The notes: a model not told the origin generated them from the letters alone. Counted from the stretch's first letter, positions 1-8,086 are shown. The stretch is DNA of 64,000 bases from Methylocystis echinoides (GCF_040687965.1 NZ_CP156086.1:1-64000); one strand, 5' to 3'. Made by a program: numbers and translations.

Positions 1-993
1 ATGAGCCGCCGCAACCTCTTGACCAATCTTCTCGGGGCCGCCGACGCGTCGCCGGCCTCCGAGTTGGCCGCGGCCAACTCGCCTTTGAACCCCCCTGCCC
101 GTCCCCGCGCGCCGGCCGGGGCGGTTCGGGCGATGAGCCTCACCCTCGACAAGATCGAGGAAGAGTCGCGCGCCCTGCGCACGGCGCTGTCGACCGGCGC
201 GGCGATCGTCGAACTCGATCCCGAGGCGATCGACGCCGCCTTCATCGCGGATCGTCTGTCGACGCAAGACGACGCCGAATTCGAGGCGCTGAAGCAATCG
301 ATCGCCGCCCACGGCCAGACCGTGCCGATCCTGGTGCGGCCGCATCCGACGCAGGCGGGCCGCTATCAGGCGGCTTACGGCCATCGGCGGCTGCGGGCGG
401 CGCGCGCGCTCGGCGCCAAGGTGCGCGCCGTCGTGCGGACGCTCGACGATCACGAGCTGGTGCTCGCCCAGGGGATCGAAAATTCGGCGCGGCGCGACCT
501 CTCCTTCATCGAGCGCGCCCTCTTCGCGCTCGCTCTCGAAAAAAGCGGCTATGACCGCCCCGTCATCATGGCGGCGCTCTCGACCGACAAGACCGAACTT
601 TCCAAAATGCTCACCACCGGACGCGCTTTGCCCGAGGCGATCGTGCGCGCCATCGGGCCGGCCCCGCGCGCCGGGCGGCGGCGCTGGATGCAGCTCGCCG
701 AGCTGCTCAAGAGCCGCGAGGCGGCGCGGCGCGTCGAAATCGAGCTCTGCGGGCTCGATCCCCAAACCGATACGGATGCGCGTTTCGTGCGCGCGCTGAC
801 GGCCGCCGCGGCGCCGGCGCCCCGCCCTGCCCCGGAAATGATCCGGGGCGCGGATGGCGCGCCGCTGGCGCGGGTCAGGCGCGACGGCGCGGCGACGCTG
901 TTGCGCTTCGACGAGAAGACGGCGCCCGATTTCGCCGATTTCGTCGCGACGCGGCTCGCGGCGCTTTACGAGGAATTCCGCCGGCGCGCCTGA
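1..993 (+). CDS. repB: RepB, ParB-family partition protein of a repABC replicon
   Basis: RepB binds centromere-like parS sites and works with the RepA ATPase to segregate the replicon. The 330-residue product has the ParB/Spo0J nuclease-like N-domain: GHRRLRAA at about residues 126-133 and the ENSARRDLS box at about 159-167, then a helix-turn-helix region and a C-terminal dimerisation region. The N-terminus MSRRNLL resembles other RepB proteins, so base 1 is probably the true start. The order repB, about 190-nt gap, repC is diagnostic of repABC replicons. repA, normally just upstream, lies outside the window. Confidence 0.95.
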   Translation: MSRRNLLTNLLGAADASPASELAAANSPLNPPARPRAPAGAVRAMSLTLDKIEEESRALRTALSTGAAIVELDPEAIDAAFIADRLSTQDDAEFEALKQSIAAHGQTVPILVRPHPTQAGRYQAAYGHRRLRAARALGAKVRAVVRTLDDHELVLAQGIENSARRDLSFIERALFALALEKSGYDRPVIMAALSTDKTELSKMLTTGRALPEAIVRAIGPAPRAGRRRWMQLAELLKSREAARRVEIELCGLDPQTDTDARFVRALTAAAAPAPRPAPEMIRGADGAPLARVRRDGAATLLRFDEKTAPDFADFVATRLAALYEEFRRRA

Positions 994-1038
994 CGCGCCG
1001 CCGGTGAGTGCTCATCTGAACGAAAAGGAAGGCGCGGC

Positions 1039-1075
1039 AAAAGAAAAAGGCCCCCGAAACAACGTCCCGGAAGCC
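1039..1075 (-). terminator. Intrinsic terminator of the ctRNA
   Basis: Read on the minus strand, GGCTTCCG (1075-1068) pairs with CGGGGGCC (1056-1049), an 8-bp stem with two G-U pairs around an 11-nt loop. A U-rich tract (1048-1039) follows. Confidence 0.8.
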
Positions 1076-1093
1076 CTTCTCTCGATGTAGCAA
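1039..1093 (-). ncRNA. Counter-transcribed RNA of the repABC locus (incompatibility RNA)
   Basis: In repABC replicons a short antisense RNA from the repB-repC gap represses repC and sets copy number and incompatibility. Here the minus strand carries a consensus -35 TTGACA (1126-1121), a weak -10 GATTCT (1103-1098, 17-nt spacer) and a strong intrinsic terminator at 1075-1039. This predicts an RNA of roughly 50-55 nt. The exact 5' end is inferred. The terminator arms with the connecting sequence resemble the conserved ctRNA element of this plasmid family. Confidence 0.8.
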
Positions 1094-1097
1094 TCAG

Positions 1098-1126
1098 AGA
1101 ATCACACTTCCGTCCATCCCTGTCAA
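1098..1126 (-). promoter_or_regulatory. Promoter of the antisense ctRNA
   Basis: On the minus strand TTGACA (1126-1121) is followed after 17 nt by GATTCT (1103-1098). The -35 is a perfect consensus. The -10 matches TATAAT at 3 of 6 positions, which is common in alphaproteobacteria. Confidence 0.65.
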
Positions 1127-1183
1127 GCGTTGGCGCCTGTTTCGGCGAGCGGATTTCTTTTGCCTTGAACGAGGCGAAGAACC

Positions 1184-2503
1184 ATGCGGACACATCTCAC
1201 GACGCCCTTCGGGCGGCGATCGCTGACGCGCGCCATGGTGGCGAGCCAGACGGCGACGCAGGTCTTCTGCGACAGCGCCGGCGCGTCGGCGGCCGTCGCC
1301 CATAAATGGCGGCTGTTTCGCGCGCTCACCGAGGCCAAGGGCGCGCTCGGCGTCACCGACCGGGCGCTCTCGGTGCTGCACGCGCTTTTGAGTTTCCATC
1401 AGGAGACGGCTCTGTCCCTGCCCGAAGCGGGCGAGGACGCCGGCGCGGGGATCATCGTCTTTCCATCGAACCGCGAATTGTCGATCCGCGCCCATGGCAT
1501 GGCGCCGGCGACGCTGCGCCGGCATCTTGCGAGCCTCGTCGAGGCGGGGCTGATCATCCGACGCGACTCGCCGAACGGCAAGCGCTTCGCCCGGAAAGGG
1601 CAGGGGGGCGAGATCACCGACGCCTTCGGCTTCGATCTCACCCCCTTGCTCGCGCGCGCCGAGGAGATCGAGCGCCTCGCCGAAGCCGCCCGCGCCGAGG
1701 TCCGCGCCCTGGCGCTCGCGCGCGAGAAGATCACGCTGGCGCGGCGCGACCTGGCGAAAATGATCGAGATGGGGCGCGAGGAGCGCGTTCCGGCCGATTG
1801 GGCCGGGCTGCAAGCCGAATGCGCGGCGTTGACGGCGCGCTATGCCCGCAATCTGTCGCGCGTGCAGCTCGAGGGCCTGGCGGCGGATTTTGCCGCGCTC
1901 GCCGACGCGGCCCGCAAGCTTCTGGAAAATCATCTGAAAAGTGAGAAAACAAGCGCCAGTGAGTCTCATTCTGAGCGCCATATACAGAATCAAATTACAA
2001 AATTATCGGATCTTGAACCTCGCCTTCGAGAAGGCCGGGCCGAACCGCCCGGGCCAATGGGCGAGATGGGCGCCGCCAATCGGGGAGACGCGGACGAAAC
2101 CGAGGGTCTCGAGATCAAATCGCAGGTCCGCCCCGCGCCGACGCCGCGGACCTATCCGCTCGGCATGGTGCTGCAGGCCTGTCCCGATATCGTCGATTTC
2201 GCCAAGGGCCGGGAGATTTCGTCCTGGCGCGACCTCGCGACGGCGGCCGCGACCCTGCGTTCGGCGCTCGGCGTCTCGCCCGACGCCTGGGCGCAGGCGG
2301 TCGACGTCCTGGGGGAACACGACGCCGCAATCGTGATCGCCGCCATCCTCCAGCGCGGAGACGAGATCAAATCCGCCGGCGGCTATCTGCGCGTTCTGAC
2401 CGCCAAGGCGCGGGCAGGGGAGTTTTCGCTCGGGCCGGTGCTCATGGCGCTGTTGCGCGGCAAGGCCGCAAAAGGGGCGCGCGAGCGGAAGAGGGCAGGG
2501 TGA
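1184..2503 (+). CDS. repC: RepC, replication initiator of the repABC replicon
   Basis: RepC is the initiator protein and is normally cis-acting on an origin inside its own gene. The 439-residue product has the usual RepC layout: a DNA-binding N-domain (about residues 1-260, with GMAPATLRRHLASLVEAGLI as a winged-helix recognition segment), an AT-rich linker region, and a C-domain (about 310-430, LGMVLQACPDIVDFA onward). The ATG at 1184 follows a purine-rich gaggcgaag. Translation is probably controlled by the antisense RNA encoded just upstream. Confidence 0.95.
   Translation: MRTHLTTPFGRRSLTRAMVASQTATQVFCDSAGASAAVAHKWRLFRALTEAKGALGVTDRALSVLHALLSFHQETALSLPEAGEDAGAGIIVFPSNRELSIRAHGMAPATLRRHLASLVEAGLIIRRDSPNGKRFARKGQGGEITDAFGFDLTPLLARAEEIERLAEAARAEVRALALAREKITLARRDLAKMIEMGREERVPADWAGLQAECAALTARYARNLSRVQLEGLAADFAALADAARKLLENHLKSEKTSASESHSERHIQNQITKLSDLEPRLREGRAEPPGPMGEMGAANRGDADETEGLEIKSQVRPAPTPRTYPLGMVLQACPDIVDFAKGREISSWRDLATAAATLRSALGVSPDAWAQAVDVLGEHDAAIVIAAILQRGDEIKSAGGYLRVLTAKARAGEFSLGPVLMALLRGKAAKGARERKRAG
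1924..2012 (+). other. Candidate origin of replication (oriV) inside repC
   Basis: About 90 bases inside repC are conspicuously A+T-rich compared with the GC-rich surroundings. They contain TGAGTCTCA, a short palindrome, flanked by two copies of AGCGCCA. repABC origins are known to lie in an AT-rich segment in the middle of repC, and position and composition both fit. The assignment is an inference from composition and family knowledge. Confidence 0.6.
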
Positions 2504-2527
2504 GGACGGGAGCGTTGAAATAACCCC

Positions 2528-3604
2528 TCACAACCCCGCCGCTTTGGTGAGGTTGACCCTGAACCGATCGCGTTTGCGCTGATAGCGGCGGGTCATTTCG
2601 GGGGAGGCGTGGCCGAGGTGCCGTTGCACATGGCCTTCCTCGATCTGCGCCGAGGAGGCGAGGCCGGCGCGCAGCGAATGGCCGGAGAAGGCGCGCCTGC
2701 GTTCGCCTTCCGGGAGATCGCCGCGAAGGCCGGCGGCCAGCGCGGTCTTCTGCACGAGCCTTGCGACATGCTTGTCGGACAGGCGCTCGGGCGCAACGCC
2801 GCCACTCTTGCGCGCGATGGGCCGAAACACCGGACCGTGATTGATCCGGCCGAGCTGGAGCCAGGTTTCGAGCATGGCGACGGGGCAGGTGAGGGGCGAG
2901 GAGCCGCGGCCGATCTCGACCTCGCGCCAGCCGGTCTTGCCGTTGAGGGTCAAGAGCAGGCCGCCGCCGTTCTGGTCGGCGCCCACGATCTCGATCCAGC
3001 CGCTCCCGTCGTCCGTCTGCTCCGGCCCGCAGTCGAGGCCGACGATCTCGGAGCGGCGCAGGCCGCCGGCGAAGCCGATGGCGAGGATGGCCTTGTCGCG
3101 CAGGCCGCGCAGGTCGTTGTCGAGCACGGCGAGCATGGCCAGCAGCTCGTCGGCGTAGATCGCCTCCTTCTGGGCGGGCGGGCGGCCATGGGCGCGGCGA
3201 ATGCCGGCGAGCACCGTGGCGATATGGGGATCGCTCGTGTCGAGCGGGCGGCCGAGCTGGCGGTAGCGCCAGCAGATCCCCGAGAGCCGGCGTTCCAGCG
3301 ACGCCACGGACAGGGGCGGGCGTCCACCGGCGCCGATGTTTCGAGCGCCGGCAAAGCCGTCGCCTTCCATGCAGGCGGCGAGATAGAGGCCGACGGTCTG
3401 CGGGTCCGGGGGCAGGGGGTCGAGGCCCTCTCGCCGCAGCCAGGAGGCGAACTGCCGCCAATCGGCGTCATAGGCCTTCTGGGTGTTCTCCGAGCGGGCG
3501 TTGCGGGCGTAGTCGCGGGCTCTTTCGGAGAGCGCCGAAAGATGCGGCGCGGGCGCCGCTTCGGCGAGCGGCGGGCCGCTGATGTCGTCGTCGTCCGTCG
3601 CCAC
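2528..3604 (-). CDS. Tyrosine recombinase (XerC/integrase family)
   Basis: This is a site-specific recombinase of 358 residues. It has an N-terminal SAM-like core-binding domain (about 25-140) and a catalytic domain with the family signature: Arg183 in AGGLRRSE, His309 and Arg312 in HSLRAG, His332 in HLGHAS, and the Tyr341 nucleophile in RRYQR. It lies 24 nt from repC in convergent orientation. Its likely job is resolution of multimers or cointegrates of the replicon, as with resolvase-type XerC proteins on repABC plasmids. A phage-type integrase is the alternative, but there are no phage genes nearby. Confidence 0.92.
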   Translation of the reverse strand: MATDDDDISGPPLAEAAPAPHLSALSERARDYARNARSENTQKAYDADWRQFASWLRREGLDPLPPDPQTVGLYLAACMEGDGFAGARNIGAGGRPPLSVASLERRLSGICWRYRQLGRPLDTSDPHIATVLAGIRRAHGRPPAQKEAIYADELLAMLAVLDNDLRGLRDKAILAIGFAGGLRRSEIVGLDCGPEQTDDGSGWIEIVGADQNGGGLLLTLNGKTGWREVEIGRGSSPLTCPVAMLETWLQLGRINHGPVFRPIARKSGGVAPERLSDKHVARLVQKTALAAGLRGDLPEGERRRAFSGHSLRAGLASSAQIEEGHVQRHLGHASPEMTRRYQRKRDRFRVNLTKAAGL

Positions 3605-4008
3605 CGTCGTCCTCTTGTCGCCCGCCGCGCGGCTGCGCCGCTCGAGCTCAAAAATCCGACGCCTCGGGCGGGGCCGAGGGGTCGAAAAGCGCGCCTTTGG
3701 CCCGGAACGGCGGGGGGTCGCTTCGTGTCCGATAATCGCACATTATCGGACTAAAAACAAGCAAGACAAGCCCGGCGGATCGGGCGCGAAAGACAGTGAC
3801 AAAGCGCCGCCGTCCGGTAGGATTCTTCTGATGCGCCTTCTTGAACCGCTCCCCTCGCGTCGCCCGACGGGAGGCGAGTTTGGGGAGCCTCCGGCCGGCT
3901 TTCGCCAAGACACCCAACGAAGACGCGCGTCGTGAAAATTGCTCCGCCGCCCGCAGGAGCTGCGCCTCCGTCGGTAGCCTGGATCAACTGCGCAAGAAGG
4001 AGAGAGCC
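3605..4008. other. Gene-free gap holding a dif/lox-like palindrome
   Basis: This 404-nt stretch lies between the recombinase start and the 3' end of nnrS. No convincing gene was found on either strand. Its main structure is the perfect inverted repeat at 3727-3751. The segment just upstream of the recombinase must also hold that gene's promoter, which I could not place. Confidence 0.6.
3727..3751. repeat. Perfect inverted repeat, candidate recombination site or operator
   Basis: GTCCGATAAT (3727-3736) and ATTATCGGAC (3742-3751) are perfect inverted arms separated by 5 nt. Core half-sites ending in ATAA and TTAT around a 7-nt centre resemble dif, cer and lox sites of tyrosine recombinases. 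The repeat lies 123 bp upstream of the recombinase start. It could instead be an operator for that gene. Confidence 0.55.
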
Positions 4009-5226
4009 TTATCCCTCTCCTTGCAGGCGTGGGCCTGTTAACATCCCAAAATAGAGCAGTGCGAAGAGCCCGTAGGCTAAGCTCCACATCCCGGCGGCGA
4101 CCGCGAGAGCGACAAAATAGTAGTCGCCCGTGAAGGGCGCGGCGATGCGGAGGATAGCTGCGAGCGTTATGGCGACATAGATCGCGACCGTGCCCCGATC
4201 TGCGACGAGCGCGCGCCCCGTGTGGCCGCGCGTGGCGCGCGTCATCACTGCGAGGGTCATTGTTCCGATGGCGCCGGCGGTGAGCGCATGCAGAGGCGCT
4301 GTAGAATCGGTGACGCTGAGAAGTTCGTTCCCACCCATGAGCAGGAGGCCCAGGGCGACCCAGCCATAGCCCAAATGCAGTACGAAGAGCAGCGGCTCCG
4401 CCCGTGCGCGGACGCCGCGCCAGCGCATGAGACGCAGAAAAAGCGCGGCGCCGGCGACGATCTGGAGAACTCCGGTCGACCTCGTGTCGGGGAGCGCCAC
4501 CCAGGCGACGAGCGCCACGAGCGTCGCTGCGAGCGCAAAGCGGTCGAGCGCGTCGAAAGGGGCCGGCTGGTCTTCAGCCGGCGAGGTTTTCGCCAGCCAG
4601 TTACGTGTGAAGCTCGGCGTGATGCGCCCCCCGATGAGCGCGACGAGCATGACAAGCGTCGCGACGCCGATGTGCGCCCCGATCGCGCCCGTCGCAGCAA
4701 GGTCCATCGCTTCGAGATGCGTAAGGAGATTCCCGATGAAGAGGAGCGCTAGGGCCGCGACCATGGGCAGGTTGCGCCAATTGCGCCCGGTGGCGATCTC
4801 GCGGGCGACGACGAAGATAAAGACGGCGGGAAATGCGAGATCGAGCGCCGCGGCGACAAGCGCAGGCTCGCTTCTCGAGACCAGGACCGCGACGCGGCCG
4901 AGAAGCCAGAGCGCGACGAGGCCGGCGAGCGGCGCGCCTTGCAAGGGCATTCGGCCGGTCCAGTTGGGAATCGCCGTCAGCAAGAAGCCCGCGACGACCG
5001 CGCCCCCGAAGCCAAACGCCATTTCATGCGCGTGCCAGATAGACGGCGGGAAGCGTGTCGGCAGTTCGGCCGCCGCCTCCAAATAGGCGACCGAGAGCGG
5101 CAGCCCGACAGCCGCCCAGAGCGCGGCGGAGAGGAAGAAGGGGCGGAAGCCGGCGGAAAGAAAGACCGCCAGAAGGTTTTGACTTGCCGGGGCGCGATAT
5201 CGCGGAATTGGAGGCATGACCGACAT
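4009..5226 (-). CDS. nnrS: NnrS family polytopic membrane protein
   Basis: NnrS proteins are haem- and copper-containing membrane proteins linked to nitric oxide and denitrification stress. The product is about 405 residues with around twelve hydrophobic segments. Family-type segments include FRPFFLSAALWA near the N-terminus, IWHAHEMAFGFGGAVVAGFLLTAI, NWTGR, and GGRITPSFTRNWL. I chose the ATG at 5226 because the conserved sequence starts soon after it; an in-frame start at 5298 would add an arginine-rich, non-conserved leader, and an ATG at 5217 is also possible. No nor or nir genes flank it and I saw no clear Fnr/NnrR box. Confidence 0.88.
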   Translation of the reverse strand: MSVMPPIPRYRAPASQNLLAVFLSAGFRPFFLSAALWAAVGLPLSVAYLEAAAELPTRFPPSIWHAHEMAFGFGGAVVAGFLLTAIPNWTGRMPLQGAPLAGLVALWLLGRVAVLVSRSEPALVAAALDLAFPAVFIFVVAREIATGRNWRNLPMVAALALLFIGNLLTHLEAMDLAATGAIGAHIGVATLVMLVALIGGRITPSFTRNWLAKTSPAEDQPAPFDALDRFALAATLVALVAWVALPDTRSTGVLQIVAGAALFLRLMRWRGVRARAEPLLFVLHLGYGWVALGLLLMGGNELLSVTDSTAPLHALTAGAIGTMTLAVMTRATRGHTGRALVADRGTVAIYVAITLAAILRIAAPFTGDYYFVALAVAAGMWSLAYGLFALLYFGMLTGPRLQGEG

Positions 5227-5913
5227 CTCGCTTGCTCGTGGTGGACAGTATAAGGGAGCGCAGCGCCCGCTGCGACGCAATGAGCGTGCGCCCGCCACGT
5301 CTCGGCTTCGTTGGGGGATGTCCCGGAGAGCGGGGCGTCATTCGCTTTCTCTTGCACGCAGGCGGCGCATATCCCGGAGGCGTTCAAGGGAAAGCGCTCA
5401 TATGTTCGCGCGAGCTCACAGGCCGTGCGGCGCGCGAGAGCGTAAATGTCTTCCGCGCGGGCCGGGGCCTGTGACGGAAAGCCTGCCAAAGTGAAAGCCT
5501 CCTCGTCGCGGCGCAATGGTCGGGCTCGCTTCGCTTGGTCCTCTCTCTAACTATCGACCGCGCGGCCTTATCCAAGCCCAGGGCGCTCGAAACAGGGAGG
5601 GAGGCCTTGTTGCGTCGCTATCGGCTCGCCTCGCTCGTCGCCTTCCTTGTCGCCATGGTCGCGTTCTCGACGTTCGCCCGCGCGGCGGCCTTGCGGGATT
5701 ATTTCAGGCGCCGCGAGGCTGTATGCAACCACGGGCGCCGGCAAGGGGGCGCGTCTCTCATTCTCTCTCACGCTATTGCTCGAGCTGGCGGAAGCGTCAA
5801 TGGCTCCGCTTCCTTTCAAAAGAGACAAAAACGACGGCCCGGGTTGCCGAAGCACAGAAACATCTCAGTTCTTGCATCGGAAGGCGACCTTTCGGGCCGC
5901 GCGCGAAAAGACC
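5227..5913. other. Gene-poor gap with an interspersed repeat and a doubtful small ORF
   Basis: This gap of about 690 nt separates the divergent nnrS and SMP-30 genes. It contains one copy of an interspersed repeat (5720 to about 5815). An open frame starts at TTG 5607 after GGGAGGGAGG and encodes a hydrophobic stretch (YRLASLVAFLVAMVAFSTFA), but the repeat runs through its middle and it ends at 5945 inside the next gene. I regard it as a possible remnant of a membrane-protein gene rather than a functional gene. Confidence 0.4.
5720..5815. repeat. Interspersed repeat, copy 1
   Basis: The first 41 nt match 54359-54399 at 36 of 41 positions without gaps, including an identical 21-nt core at 5740-5760. 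Weaker similarity continues for about 50 nt more with one or two single-base gaps. The hairpin that is perfect in copy 2 has two mismatches here. Confidence 0.65.
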
Positions 5914-6810
5914 ATGACGACGAGGGAGTGCGCCTTGCACGTTGATCTTGTGGCCGACGCGCACGCCGCCACGGGAGAAAACCCGGCGTGGAGCGAAAAG
6001 GAACAGGCGCTTTACTGGGTCGACATCGAAGAGCCGGCCCTGCACCGCCTGAACCCCGCCACGGGCCGCGACGAGAGCTGGGAGACGCCGTCCGAGATCG
6101 GAGCCTTCGCGCTTTGCCGGAGCGGCGCGGTGATTGTGGCGCTGCGCACGGGACTGGCGAAAATGACGCTCGCGAGCGGCGACTTCGACTTTCTCTGCGC
6201 GCCTTCCTACAATCCGCTGAAATATCGCTTCAACGACGGCAAATGCGATCTTTCGGGACGGTTCTGGGTCGGGACGATGCGCGATCCCCTGCGCGGACAG
6301 GAGGCCGGGCCGCCGGCCGCGCAAGCGCTCGGCTACTTCGCCGATCGCGCGGGCTTCGTCGAGAAAGGCGCAAGCGCATCGATCGCCAATGGAATAGCCT
6401 GGAGCCGGGACGGGCGCACCATGTATTTCACCGACAGCGGGGCGCGAACAATTTGGGCTTACGACTATGATCTCGAGACGGCGACGCTCTCGGCGCAGCG
6501 TCTCTTCGCGCAATTCGAAGCCTCGGACGGAACGCCGGATGGCGCGTCGGTCGACGAAGAGGGTTTCTATTGGTGCGCGCTCTATGGCGGCGGACGCGTG
6601 CTGCGCCTCTCGCCGGACGGGCGCGTCGTCCAGGAAATCGCGACGCCCGTCAGCCAGCCGACCATGTGCGCCTTCGGGGGCGCGGATTATGCGACGCTCT
6701 ATATCACCAGCGCCGCGCATGGCGTGGAGACCGAGCCCCTCGCAGGCGGCGTCTTCGCCTGTCGTCCGGGGGTGAGGGGAACGCCGCCCGCGCTTTTTGC
6801 GGACGATTGA
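5914..6810 (+). CDS. SMP-30/gluconolactonase/LRE family protein
   Basis: This is a six-bladed beta-propeller, metal-dependent lactonase of the SMP-30 (regucalcin/gluconolactonase) family, 298 residues. Family landmarks are GENPAWSEKEQALYWVDIE at the N-terminus (metal-ligand Glu), RFNDGKCDLSGRFWVGTM, SIANGIAWSRDGRTMYFTDS, and DGASVDEEGFYWCALYGGGR. It probably hydrolyses a sugar lactone to the acid. The ATG at 5914 sits just before the conserved N-terminus; upstream in-frame codons read through the repeat and look non-coding. It lies 4 nt before an FMN dehydrogenase gene and is probably co-transcribed with it. Confidence 0.9.
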   Translation: MTTRECALHVDLVADAHAATGENPAWSEKEQALYWVDIEEPALHRLNPATGRDESWETPSEIGAFALCRSGAVIVALRTGLAKMTLASGDFDFLCAPSYNPLKYRFNDGKCDLSGRFWVGTMRDPLRGQEAGPPAAQALGYFADRAGFVEKGASASIANGIAWSRDGRTMYFTDSGARTIWAYDYDLETATLSAQRLFAQFEASDGTPDGASVDEEGFYWCALYGGGRVLRLSPDGRVVQEIATPVSQPTMCAFGGADYATLYITSAAHGVETEPLAGGVFACRPGVRGTPPALFADD

Positions 6811-6814
6811 CGAG

Positions 6815-8086
6815 ATGCGCCCCTTCTCACGCCAGCGACCGCCTCAAGAGGCCAAGCCCGTCGAAGCCGCGGCGACCGGGGCCAGGCTCGATCCGACGCC
6901 CGCGACGCAAGGCCGGTCGCCGGAGCGATCCTATTACACGGGCCGAAACCTTGCGAGCGCCCGCACCGTCGAGGATCTGCGCCGGATGGCCCATCGCCGG
7001 CTTCCGGCCTTTGCCGCCGAATATCTCGAAGGCGGCGCCGAGGAGGAGGCGACGCTCGCCCGCAACCGCGCCGCGCTCGCGAGCTATCGGCTGACCCCGA
7101 GGGCGCTCGTCGACGTGTCGCGGCGGGACCAGAGCGTATCGATTTTCGGGCGGGCCATGCCGCTGCCCTTCGCCATCGCGCCGACGGGACTGAACGGGCT
7201 GTTTTGGCGAAAGGCGGACGTGCTGCTGGCCCGCGCGGCGGCGCAAGCAGGGATCCCGTTCATTCAAAGCACCATGTCGAACGATCCGATGGAGGAGGTC
7301 GCGGCCGTTCCCGGCGTGCGGCACTGGTGGCAGCTCTATGTTTTCGGTCCGCGCAAGATCAGGGAGGCGCTCATCGCCCGCGCCGAAAGCGCGCAGAGCG
7401 AAGCGCTGGTCGTCACCGTCGACGCGCAGTTTTATGGCGACCGCGAATGGGAGCAGCGACGTTTCGCGCATCCGGGGCGGCTCACGGTCGGGTCCGTTTT
7501 CGACGCGGCGCTGCATCCACGCTGGGCGCTGACGACGCTGTCGGGCGGCATGCCGCGCTTTGCGAACGCCATCGACTACGTCCCGGAAGACAGGCGACGG
7601 TTTTTCGACAGCGCCTTCTGGATCCGCGCCAACATGGACCCTGCGCTCGACTGGGCGGAGATTGCGCGGCTGCGCGCGCTGTGGCCCAGAAAATTTCTCA
7701 TCAAGGGGATTTTGAACCCTGCCGACGTCGAGAGGGCGGCCGATGTCGGCGCGGATGGCGTCGTTCTCTCCAATCACGGCGGCCGTCAATTGGACTGGAC
7801 CGTATCCGGGCTCGATAGTCTGCCGGAGGCGCGGCGGCGTGCGGGCGACCGAATGACGCTCATCGTCGACGGCGGCGTCCGCAGAGGGACGGATGTGCTC
7901 AAATGCCTGGCGCTCGGCGCGGACGCCGTGCTGCTCGGCCGCGCCGCCCTCTACGGGCTGGCCGCGGCCGGGCGCAGCGGCGTCGAACGCGCGATCGATA
8001 TTTTGCGCGAAGAGATCGACCGCGACCTCGGCCTGCTCGGCGCGCCCTCCGTCAAGGATCTCAACCCGCAATTTTTGACGCGCTAG
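6815..8086 (+). CDS. FMN-dependent alpha-hydroxy-acid dehydrogenase (LldD-like)
   Basis: This TIM-barrel flavoenzyme of about 423 residues oxidises 2-hydroxy acids such as lactate to oxo acids. It shows the family active-site motif SNHGGRQLDWT with the catalytic His at residue 321, the FMN-phosphate segment IVDGGVRRGTDVLKCLALGA, and VLLGRAALYG. The N-terminal extension of about 55 residues is low-complexity. I chose ATG 6815 (4 nt after the SMP-30 stop); a TTG at 6797 is in frame. The gene overlaps the convergent GMC gene by 26 bp. The substrate cannot be read from sequence; lactate, glycolate and mandelate are all possible. Confidence 0.9.
   Translation: MRPFSRQRPPQEAKPVEAAATGARLDPTPATQGRSPERSYYTGRNLASARTVEDLRRMAHRRLPAFAAEYLEGGAEEEATLARNRAALASYRLTPRALVDVSRRDQSVSIFGRAMPLPFAIAPTGLNGLFWRKADVLLARAAAQAGIPFIQSTMSNDPMEEVAAVPGVRHWWQLYVFGPRKIREALIARAESAQSEALVVTVDAQFYGDREWEQRRFAHPGRLTVGSVFDAALHPRWALTTLSGGMPRFANAIDYVPEDRRRFFDSAFWIRANMDPALDWAEIARLRALWPRKFLIKGILNPADVERAADVGADGVVLSNHGGRQLDWTVSGLDSLPEARRRAGDRMTLIVDGGVRRGTDVLKCLALGADAVLLGRAALYGLAAAGRSGVERAIDILREEIDRDLGLLGAPSVKDLNPQFLTR

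Noticed and set aside
2609-3754. Long plus-strand open frame (381 codons) opposite the recombinase
   Set aside because: It lies antisense to a recombinase with all catalytic residues. Its product is low-complexity Ala/Gly/Arg-rich, typical of GC-rich shadow frames.
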